Origin: JBCBWG01 sp039186015
GTDB lineage: Bacteria > Pseudomonadota > Alphaproteobacteria > Rhizobiales > Hyphomicrobiaceae
Assembly (NCBI GenBank): GCA_039186015.1
Contig: JBCDAH010000170.1
Coordinates: 1-8,591 of the forward strand
Length of the DNA: 8,591 nucleotides
Direction: 5' to 3'
Below the pieces are notes generated by a model. The model saw only the letters and a program-made list of their open reading frames with translations. It was not told where the DNA came from and did no database searches. Of this stretch, positions 1 through 5,467 are shown in pieces. A program made the position numbers and the translations under genes. Within the stretch, counting starts at the first letter, position 1, and each line of letters starts with the position of its first letter.

Positions 1-204
1 CCCGGTTTTCAGCGTACCTTCAAGCTCAAGGCCCTCGAGCGTCGCCGAATCAAGATTGCGAAAACCCAGCACCGTGTCGTCGAGCGTTACCCGCTCTATG
101 TATCGGTCGAGAGTGGAAAACCGCACGATAGTGGCTTGCACAACCGCATGCCGCCACTTTGGCCTTCGTATGCGTGCGCTTGTTTTACAGGTGATCGGGT
201 GCAT
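1..204 (-). CDS. Putative 5' part of an unrecognised gene, runs off the left edge
   Basis: An open minus-strand frame reaches the left edge without a stop, giving 68 codons if it starts at the ATG at 204-202. That ATG lies inside the end of the ABC-F gene, a 20-base overlap, and has no convincing Shine-Dalgarno. In-frame GTG codons at 141 and 126 are alternative starts. Codon first positions are richer in G than in the opposing plus-strand frame, which supports minus-strand coding. The basic N-terminus (RIRRPKWRH) is followed by a stretch with alternating hydrophobic and charged residues (VTLDDTVLGF, LEGLELEGTL), which would suit beta strands. I do not recognise the family. Direction and overlap suggest it follows the ABC-F gene in one transcription unit. 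It could still be non-coding; the sequence beyond the edge would decide. Confidence 0.4.
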   Translation of the reverse strand, partial: MHPITCKTSARIRRPKWRHAVVQATIVRFSTLDRYIERVTLDDTVLGFRNLDSATLEGLELEGTLKTG

Positions 205-2098
205 TGGCGGCGTGCTCGTAGACTTCGAGCGCCTGGATCCAGGCGTCTTCTTCTTCCGAGATCCGCTTCGCGATACGGCCACGCTCGGCAGAGAGCTTTT
301 GCGCACGATCCGGGTTGGTGCTGAAGAGATCAGGCTCGCTGAGTGCGGCGTCCAATGTGGTCAGTTCGTTGGTTAGTGCGTTGACCCGGCGCTCTGCCGC
401 GTCTGCTGCGCGCTTCAGCGGTGCAAGCTCCGCACGTCTCTGCGCCGCATTGCGACGTTGCGTAGCACGGTCGGGTTTTTGGTCCGATCCGGGTTCAGAC
501 CCACGATCACGCGCGCGATGTCGGCGCGTGGTTCGCTCATCAAGCAACTGTCGACGATAGGCATCCATGTCGCCGTCAAACGGCTGGGCCGTTCCATCAT
601 GAACCAACCACAGGCGATCAACAGTGGAATCGATCAGGTGGCGGTCGTGGCTGATCAGAATGACGGCCCCTTCGAAGGCGTTGAGACCGCGAACCAGTTC
701 CTCACGGCTGTCGACATCAAGGTGGTTTGTTGGCTCGTCCAGGATCAGCAGGTTCGGCCCGTGGAACGTTGTGATCATCAGCAGCAATCTTGCCTTCTCG
801 CCGCCTGATAGATGTTCGCATTTCATATCGGCCTTATCCGCGCCGAAGCCATGCGCACCCAACGCCGCACGGCGTCGCGCTTCCGTGCCGTCGGGCATCA
901 GGCGCTCGATGACGTCGAACGGAGACTCGTTTGGATTGAGTTCATCGAGCTGATGCTGAGCAAAAAACCCGATGTCGGTTTTCTTTGCGCCGTAAAGCTG
1001 GCCGCCCATGAGCTGCAGGCGGCCGGCTATCAGTTTGGCCAGTGTTGATTTGCCGTTTCCGTTTTGTCCGAGAAGGGCAATGCGGTCGTCTTGATCGATC
1101 CGCAAGTCGAGATCGGTCAGGATCGGTGCGTTCTCGGCATAGCCCACCGCGCCGTGCTCAATGCGCAGCAACGGACTGGCCACGATCTTGCGCGGCTTCG
1201 GGAACGCAAACGGGACGACGCCGGCCTCAACGGATGCAGCAATCGGTTTCATCCGTGCCAGCGCTTTCAAGCGGCTTTGCGCTTGAGCCGCTTTGGTTGC
1301 CTTGGCGCGAAAACGATCAACAAACGCCTCGATGCGCCGCCGTTCGTCATCCTGCTTCTTCTTCAGTTTGAGCTCGAGGCGCTGGCGCTCGCGCCGGACC
1401 TCCTCGAAGGTGTCATAGCCGCCCGAGTACAGCGTCAGCTTGCCGGCCGAGAGATGCAGGATGGCGTTGACCGCCCGGTTCAGCAAATCCCGGTCGTGAC
1501 TGACGATGATGACGGTGTGCGGATAGCTGGACAAATAGGTTTCCAGCCACAGCGCCCCTTCAAGGTCGAGGTAGTTTGTCGGCTCGTCGAGAAGCAAGAA
1601 TTCTGGCTCAAGGAACAGAACGGACGCGAGCGCAACGCGCATGCGCCAGCCTCCGGAAAATGCGGTGCACGGTCGCTTCTGGTCTACGTCGTCGAACCCG
1701 AGACCGGCGAGGATTTGGGCTGCGCGCGCAGGCGCAGAATGTGCGCTCAAGTCCGTCAATCGCAAATGAATGTCAGCGATCCGCGTGGGATCGGTTGCGG
1801 TCTCGGCCTCGGCCAAAAGCGACGCACGTTCGACGTCGGTATTGAGAACCCAGTCGAGGATGGACATGTCGCTGCCAGGGGCTTCCTGGGCGACATATCC
1901 GAGGCGCGCCGTCTTGGGCCAGTTGACACTACCGCTTTCTGGACCGATCTCGCCGGCAATCAGGCGCAGCAACGTTGTTTTGCCAGCACCGTTTCTGCCG
2001 ACAAGCCCCACTTTGTGGCCGGCCGGGATGCCGACCGTCGCTTGGTCAAAGATCAGCTTACCGTCGATGCGGTAGGTGAGGTCGTTGATGTGAAGCAT
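185..2098 (-). CDS. ABC-F family ATPase, YheS/ABCF3-like
   Basis: This encodes 637 residues with two fused ABC ATPase domains and no membrane segment, the layout of ABC-F proteins. These act on the ribosome in the cytoplasm rather than in transport. Domain 1 has Walker A GRNGAGKTT (34-42), signature FSGGW (147-151), Walker B LLLDEPTNYLD (168-178) and switch His201. A charged interdomain linker (about 236-300) matches the tRNA-contacting element of the family. Domain 2 has Walker A GQNGNGKST (344-352), signature LSGGEKARL (430-438), Walker B LILDEPTNHLD (451-461) and His484. The C-terminal tail (about 540-625) is charged, Ala-rich and probably coiled coil. The segment LVHDGTAQPFDGDMDAY is typical of the YheS-like subgroup, and E. 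coli YheS is about the same length. Both sites look catalytically intact. The ATG start has no obvious Shine-Dalgarno upstream. The molecular role of YheS-like members is less defined than that of EttA. Confidence 0.95.
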   Translation of the reverse strand: MLHINDLTYRIDGKLIFDQATVGIPAGHKVGLVGRNGAGKTTLLRLIAGEIGPESGSVNWPKTARLGYVAQEAPGSDMSILDWVLNTDVERASLLAEAETATDPTRIADIHLRLTDLSAHSAPARAAQILAGLGFDDVDQKRPCTAFSGGWRMRVALASVLFLEPEFLLLDEPTNYLDLEGALWLETYLSSYPHTVIIVSHDRDLLNRAVNAILHLSAGKLTLYSGGYDTFEEVRRERQRLELKLKKKQDDERRRIEAFVDRFRAKATKAAQAQSRLKALARMKPIAASVEAGVVPFAFPKPRKIVASPLLRIEHGAVGYAENAPILTDLDLRIDQDDRIALLGQNGNGKSTLAKLIAGRLQLMGGQLYGAKKTDIGFFAQHQLDELNPNESPFDVIERLMPDGTEARRRAALGAHGFGADKADMKCEHLSGGEKARLLLMITTFHGPNLLILDEPTNHLDVDSREELVRGLNAFEGAVILISHDRHLIDSTVDRLWLVHDGTAQPFDGDMDAYRRQLLDERTTRRHRARDRGSEPGSDQKPDRATQRRNAAQRRAELAPLKRAADAAERRVNALTNELTTLDAALSEPDLFSTNPDRAQKLSAERGRIAKRISEEEDAWIQALEVYEHAANAPDHL

Positions 2099-2273
2099 GG
2101 GTGGTGGCGATACCTGATCACGACGCCGTTGTCAGCCGGCTGTTGCCGTGTGCCAAGGTTGCTGGCAATCGATGAACTGCCGCGGAAAACGCGCCGCCCG
2201 CCATATGCCGACGTGACGTCCCGATGTGCACGTGCAGTTGCGCCGATATCAGCGCAGCACTCACGGTTATTGC
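2099..2273. other. Intergenic gap with a cluster of palindromes
   Basis: This 175-base gap separates the GYF_2 stop from the ABC-F start; both genes are read on the minus strand. It holds three short dyads: GACGTGACGTC (2210-2220), the perfect palindrome TGCACGTGCA (2227-2236) and an 18-base dyad (2239-2256). I found no convincing sigma70 promoter for the ABC-F gene and no T-tract after any of the dyads. It is therefore unclear whether the two genes are transcribed together. Confidence 0.5.
2239..2256 (-). promoter_or_regulatory. Hairpin just after the GYF_2 gene (possible RNA 3' structure)
   Basis: Read on the minus strand, TGCGCTG-ATAT-CGGCGCA folds into a 7-bp stem with a tetraloop, 17 bases after the GYF_2 stop codon. 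The sixth pair is a U-G wobble in the minus-strand RNA but a C-A mismatch in the plus-strand RNA. The fold is therefore better on the sense strand of the upstream gene, which argues for an RNA role. No U-tract follows, so it is not a canonical intrinsic terminator. It could be a 3'-end stabiliser or a Rho-dependent processing end, or it could be chance. Confidence 0.35.
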
Positions 2274-3632
2274 TCAGCCGGCGACGACCGGGCGCAACGA
2301 CCTGACGAGGAGCCTAGTCTGGGCCTCCTGGTCGCTGAGCAGGAGCTGAGCGCGGAACCAGTCCGTCACCAACTTGCAGACTTGCGCCGGTTGCGCTTCC
2401 GCAAGCTTCTTGGGGTCTCCGAACAAGGACATGTCCTCGCTGGTCCACCCCATTTTAGTGAGCTCCTGTGAGACCATGCGATAGTCTTTCTGCAGCGGCG
2501 GCGCATGGGTTGTCGGGTCCTTGCTGCCGTTGACAATCGCCTTGATCACCAGCTCCGACTGCCGACGAAGCGGAGCTGCCAGTGCCTTGTCGCTCAGGAG
2601 CTGCAAGACCGACGGACTCCTCTCACCTCCGCGAATGAAATCGTAGCAGGCCTTTGCATCTTTCGCCGTCAGTGCGCGGAGATTGTCCAGGAACGCAGAG
2701 GCGATGCCCCGCAGTGTTTCGGGTGCAGCGGCAAGCGCGCTGTTTGCGTGCTTTCGGCGAAGTTGCGCGATACGAACCGTTAGGACTTTCTCGATCTCCA
2801 CGCCCTCGGTCCCGCTCTGCTGCATTTTAACAGCATCACTACGCTGCTGCTCCGCCCAAGCAGGAAATGCGTCCGACAGCGTCGCCCAGAGTGTGGTGTC
2901 GAGCAATGCGATCGCTGGATCGTCTGCACTGGTCGCCGCCGACGCCGTTCCGGTCGGTGACAGGGTTCGAACGGTGTTCTCTCCCGAACGCACAACCGGA
3001 GGTGGGCTGCCGGACTGGGTGACGCCAGCGATCTCGAGGAGTTCGTCTTTGTGTTGGTAGGCGAGCCACCCGACACCGCCGATGAGGCCCAGTATCAGAA
3101 GCGCGGCTATCGTACGCAGGGCGACCATAGCTGCGCCGCTGCGGCGCGGCTCTTCAGCCTCACCAAAGTCGTCTTCAACCTCATAGCGGCGGCTGCGCCG
3201 TCCCGAATCCACATCGTGAGGCCCGGGATCAGCCGGGCGCGCAGGGCGGTCCGGTGCATCGCCGAATGCAGCCGTCGGCGCATGTGGCTGATGGGGCTGG
3301 GGCTGATGGGCCTGGGACTGATGCGGTTGGCGTGGTTGCGGGCCCGGGCCGCCCGGATGCATTTGAGGGTCGAAACCGCGTGCCGCTGGCTCCCCCCGCT
3401 GCGGTGCGACAGGTTCTGGCTGTTGTTGAGGTGGTGCCGGAGGCGGCATCAACTCTTCAACGACAAACGCAGCGGACTGCCACTCCGTCAGGCCGACACG
3501 CCACACGAGATCCGTATTCCGAATGTGCCGCAGCTCAATCAGCTTTCGCATTTCCCCGGCCGTGATCGGACCAAACTGCTGTCCGTCGCGGGCGAGGTAC
3601 CATTCGGCATCTGTAGATTTATTCTCGGCCAT
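2274..3632 (-). CDS. GYF_2-domain single-pass membrane protein
   Basis: The product has 452 residues. Residues 10-58 form a GYF_2-type (DUF4339-like) domain: it opens with WYLARDGQQFGP and has conserved Trp at 44 (VWRVG) and 51 (EWQSA). Such domains are thought to bind proline-rich peptides. A disordered linker rich in Pro, Gln and His (62-140) contains three tandem pentapeptides starting HQ (104-118). An acidic and Arg-rich patch (144-164) leads to one transmembrane helix (about 168-191). The RR before the helix predicts a cytoplasmic N-terminus and an extracytoplasmic C-terminus. The C-terminal part (about 240-452) is largely helical and of no family I recognise; its two cysteines, C329 and C419, could form a disulfide. 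The ATG is preceded by GGAAAA five bases upstream. No function is assigned. Tethering a partner protein at the inner membrane is a reasonable guess. Confidence 0.85.
   Translation of the reverse strand: MAENKSTDAEWYLARDGQQFGPITAGEMRKLIELRHIRNTDLVWRVGLTEWQSAAFVVEELMPPPAPPQQQPEPVAPQRGEPAARGFDPQMHPGGPGPQPRQPHQSQAHQPQPHQPHAPTAAFGDAPDRPARPADPGPHDVDSGRRSRRYEVEDDFGEAEEPRRSGAAMVALRTIAALLILGLIGGVGWLAYQHKDELLEIAGVTQSGSPPPVVRSGENTVRTLSPTGTASAATSADDPAIALLDTTLWATLSDAFPAWAEQQRSDAVKMQQSGTEGVEIEKVLTVRIAQLRRKHANSALAAAPETLRGIASAFLDNLRALTAKDAKACYDFIRGGERSPSVLQLLSDKALAAPLRRQSELVIKAIVNGSKDPTTHAPPLQKDYRMVSQELTKMGWTSEDMSLFGDPKKLAEAQPAQVCKLVTDWFRAQLLLSDQEAQTRLLVRSLRPVVAG
3279..3325 (-). repeat. Three 15-bp tandem units coding His/Gln/Pro pentapeptides
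   Basis: Within the GYF_2 linker, three 15-base units lie head to tail on the plus strand at 3281-3295, 3296-3310 and 3311-3325. The first and third each match the middle unit at 12 of 15 positions. They encode the pentapeptides HQSQA, HQPQP and HQPHA. The array is short and imperfect, consistent with slippage expansion of a disordered linker, and its length may vary between strains. Confidence 0.7.
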
Positions 3633-3911
3633 TAGTTTTCCGGCAAATTTCCTGCGGCCAGTGCAGGAGTTGCAGATTTCAGCACTTCTGCTGCACGCCT
3701 AACACGTTTCGCCCTTCTCCAACAGTCATGCTTAACGCAAGACCGTGACACGAGTTAGCCGAGCTGAAGTGCCCAAAGAAACGAGCTCTCTCGGTGCCAC
3801 GCCGATTGTGGCGATCTCTAGGCAAAAATCTAGCTCCTGACGGGACGAAATTTCGGGCAGTGGCCTGGACGGCTCTAATGACAGCTCCGGTGACGACCGC
3901 CGATCGGTGTG

Positions 3912-3940
3912 TTGATGGCGGCGAGACTGCTGGCTATAAG
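3912..3940 (+). promoter_or_regulatory. Sigma70-like promoter of ndk
   Basis: TTGATG (3912-3917) and TATAAG (3935-3940) are separated by 17 bases. They match the -35 and -10 consensus at 4 of 6 and 5 of 6 positions. Transcription would begin near 3947, leaving a leader of roughly 48 bases before the ndk ATG. This is the best promoter-like sequence I found in the window. Confidence 0.6.
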
Positions 3941-3958
3941 CGCGCCGAACGCCCACCA

Positions 3959-3975
3959 CGGGAACGCCGTTCCCG
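3959..3975 (+). promoter_or_regulatory. Hairpin in the ndk 5' leader
   Basis: CGGGAAC (3959-3965) pairs perfectly with GTTCCCG (3969-3975) across the three-base loop GCC, giving a 7-bp GC-rich stem. It lies between the predicted transcription start and the Shine-Dalgarno AGGA (3984-3987), eight bases before the latter. It would form in the ndk mRNA without hiding the ribosome site. It may stabilise the 5' end, or in DNA act as an operator dyad. No T-run follows, so it is not a terminator. Confidence 0.5.
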
Positions 3976-3994
3976 CATTAACTAGGACATCGTG

Positions 3995-4417
3995 ATGGCC
4001 ATCGAGCGCACATTCTCCATCCTCAAGCCGGATGCCACAGCCCGTAATCTCACTGGTAAAATCAACGCGATCATTGAAGAGGCTGGCCTGCGCGTTGTCG
4101 CGCAGAAGCGGGTTCGGTGGAGCACCGAGCAGGCTCAGGAGTTCTATGCTGAGCACAAGGAGCGTCCGTTCTACGGTGAACTGGTGACGATGATGACGTC
4201 TGCGCCGATCGTTGTGCAAGTGCTGGAAGGCGAAGGTGCAATCGCCAAGTACCGCGAGATTATGGGTGCCACCAACCCAGAGAACGCCGATGCTGGCACG
4301 ATCCGTAAGCTGTATGCGAAGTCCGTCGGTGAAAACACAGTCCATGGCTCAGATAGCCCGGAGAGTGCCGTGCGCGAGATCGCCCTGAACTTCACGGACA
4401 GCGAGATTGTCGGTTAA
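3995..4417 (+). CDS. ndk: Nucleoside diphosphate kinase
   Basis: Cytoplasmic Ndk transfers the gamma phosphate of ATP to other (d)NDPs through a phosphohistidine intermediate and so balances nucleotide pools. The 140-residue product has the usual length and all key residues: Lys11 (ILKPDAT), Tyr51, Phe59, Arg87, Thr93, Arg104, Asn114 and the catalytic His117 in ENTVHGSDSPESA. I chose the ATG at 3995 over the GTG one codon upstream because it gives the standard MAIERTFS start and sits seven bases after AGGA (3984-3987). A sigma70-like promoter and a leader hairpin precede it. The next gene starts 61 bases downstream with no terminator visible between them, so co-transcription with the Rid/DinB pair is possible. 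Confidence 0.98.
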   Translation: MAIERTFSILKPDATARNLTGKINAIIEEAGLRVVAQKRVRWSTEQAQEFYAEHKERPFYGELVTMMTSAPIVVQVLEGEGAIAKYREIMGATNPENADAGTIRKLYAKSVGENTVHGSDSPESAVREIALNFTDSEIVG

Positions 4418-4478
4418 GCCGGGGCACGCGTCGCATGCATCGGGTCCTGAAAGTCATGCGTAGTCGGGAGAAATTCTA

Positions 4479-4874
4479 TTGGCACGCTCATTGATTTCTT
4501 CCGGCTCGACCTTCGAGCGAGACATCGGCTATTCTCGCGCGGTTGTCGACGGTGACTGGGTTTTCGTTTCCGGGACGACCGGCTTCGACTACACGACCAT
4601 GACGATTTCGGACGATGTGGCTGAGCAGTGCGCACAGGCGTTGCGCAACATTGAACAGGCGCTCGCCGAAGCCGGTGGGAGCTTCGCCGACGTTGTTCGC
4701 GTCAGGTACTTGCTGCCAGATCGCGATGACTGGCCGGCTTGCTGGCCCGCCGTTGCGTCTGCGTTCGCCCCTGTGCGACCGGCGGCGACGATGTTCGTTG
4801 CGGACTTGCAGGATCCGCGCATGAAGATCGAGATCGAGGTCACAGCGCGTCTGAAACAGGCAGGGGCCACATGA
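4479..4874 (+). CDS. Rid-superfamily (YjgF/YER057c/UK114) protein lacking the deaminase arginine
   Basis: The 131-residue product is a single RidA-like domain of the trimeric chorismate-mutase-like fold: VFVSGTTGFD (28-37), a helix EQCAQALRNIEQALAEAGGSFADVV broken across 49-73, and the C-terminal RPAATMFVADL ... MKIEIEVTAR (100-124). Archetypal RidA hydrolyses reactive enamine/imine intermediates using an arginine in PARS. Here the aligned position is Ala103 (PAAT), so it should belong to an Arg-less Rid subgroup whose reaction is not established. The start is TTG at 4479: an in-frame TAG lies at 4461-4463 and GGGAG (4466-4470) is eight bases before the TTG. The stop overlaps the dinB ATG (ATGA at 4871-4874), so the two products are probably made together. 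Confidence 0.88.
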   Translation: MARSLISSGSTFERDIGYSRAVVDGDWVFVSGTTGFDYTTMTISDDVAEQCAQALRNIEQALAEAGGSFADVVRVRYLLPDRDDWPACWPAVASAFAPVRPAATMFVADLQDPRMKIEIEVTARLKQAGAT

Positions 4875-5374
4875 TTACGCCAGCGTACGTGCGCAAAATG
4901 TCTCAGTACAGCGCATGGCAGAACAGATCGCTCTACGCCGCCGCACGTACCCTGAGCCATGATGATCGCATGGTGGATCGCGGTGCGTTTTTCGGTTCGA
5001 TTCATGCCACGTTGTCTCATGTTCTGTGGGGCGATCAGGCGTGGATGCGACGGTTTGCGCAAACACCGGAACCAAGAGGCAAGACGATTTCAGAGGCGCT
5101 TACGGCCTATGCAACCTGGGATCAGCTTGAACGCGATCGTTTCGATTTTGATGCGGTTATTGCCGATTGGGCCGAGACGCTTCAGGCTGACTGGCTTGAG
5201 GGCGACCTGACGTGGGTTTCGGCGGCCGAGGGCCAGGAGCTGACGCGTCCGAAGTGGGTTTTGGTCACGCATATGTTCAACCATCAGACCCACCATCGCG
5301 GCCAGGTTCACGCCATGCTGACGGCCGCAGGGGCGCGTCCCGAGAAGACGGATATCCCGTTCATGCCACAGTGA
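4871..5374 (+). CDS. DinB-family putative metal-dependent protein
   Basis: The 167-residue product has the four-helix DinB/YfiT-like layout. Likely metal ligands are His50 (ATLSHVLWGD), His138 and His142 (FNHQTHHRGQ), the usual three-histidine set. Known relatives include thiol transferases and DNA-damage-inducible proteins; the substrate here is unknown. Despite the name it is unrelated to DNA polymerase IV. I chose the ATG at 4871 because it overlaps the Rid stop codon and follows AGGGG (4862-4866). The same frame is open further upstream, but there it only covers the Rid gene. The spacing to the Shine-Dalgarno is short (four bases), fitting translational coupling to the Rid gene. After its stop, 93 bases precede the molybdoenzyme gene with no clear terminator. 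Confidence 0.9.
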   Translation: MITPAYVRKMSQYSAWQNRSLYAAARTLSHDDRMVDRGAFFGSIHATLSHVLWGDQAWMRRFAQTPEPRGKTISEALTAYATWDQLERDRFDFDAVIADWAETLQADWLEGDLTWVSAAEGQELTRPKWVLVTHMFNHQTHHRGQVHAMLTAAGARPEKTDIPFMPQ

Positions 5375-5412
5375 TGCCGTTCACGGTGTAACGCAGGGGC
5401 CCGTCGTCCGGC

Positions 5413-5447
5413 TTTGCCATCGCGATCTGACAGGTTAGCTTGGCAAA
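5413..5447. repeat. Inverted repeat upstream of the molybdoenzyme gene
   Basis: TTTGCCA (5413-5419) and TGGCAAA (5441-5447) are perfect seven-base inverted arms separated by 21 bases. They lie 21 bases before the chosen ATG of the molybdoenzyme gene. Spaced arms of this kind could be an operator for a dimeric or tetrameric regulator. The element could also be chance. The A-run follows the right arm on the plus strand, so it is not a terminator for dinB. Confidence 0.35.
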
Positions 5448-5467
5448 AAACGGCTGTAAGGTGGAGC

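Larger units (their letters stand above)
3633..3994. other. Divergent intergenic region between the GYF_2 gene and ndk
   Basis: These 362 bases separate two divergently read genes and must carry both their promoters. The ndk promoter and leader hairpin are listed separately. The remainder (3633-3911) holds no gene I can support: the short open frames there have no ribosome-binding site or family resemblance, and one of them reads straight through the ndk promoter. It contains a perfect 10-base palindrome CGAAATTTCG (3846-3855) and CCGATCGG (3900-3907), the latter directly upstream of the ndk -35 element and so a possible operator. I found no clear promoter for the GYF_2 gene. Confidence 0.6.

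Noticed and set aside
1064..2305. A 413-codon plus-strand open frame
   Set aside because: It lies antisense to the ABC-F gene, whose Walker A, signature and Walker B motifs are complete. The antisense frame has no recognisable domain and is a by-product of GC-rich codon usage.
3794..3985. A 63-codon plus-strand frame in the gap before ndk
   Set aside because: It starts upstream of the ndk promoter and reads through the promoter and leader hairpin, with no Shine-Dalgarno and no recognisable sequence.
4418..4478. Possible terminator between ndk and the Rid gene
   Set aside because: I found no stable stem with a T-tract in the 61 bases, so none is called; this leaves co-transcription open.
4739..4870. 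In-frame upstream extension of the DinB gene inside the Rid gene
   Set aside because: The extension is out of frame with the supported Rid gene and would add 44 non-homologous residues; the ATG at 4871 fits the family length.
4589..5062. A minus-strand open frame of 157 codons across the Rid and DinB genes
   Set aside because: The plus-strand genes have conserved motifs and coupled starts; the antisense frame has neither.
5414..5467. TTG start at 5414 extending the molybdoenzyme by 18 residues
   Set aside because: The extra residues resemble neither a Tat signal nor family N-termini, and the ATG at 5468 has a better-placed ribosome site. The TTG also falls inside the inverted repeat.
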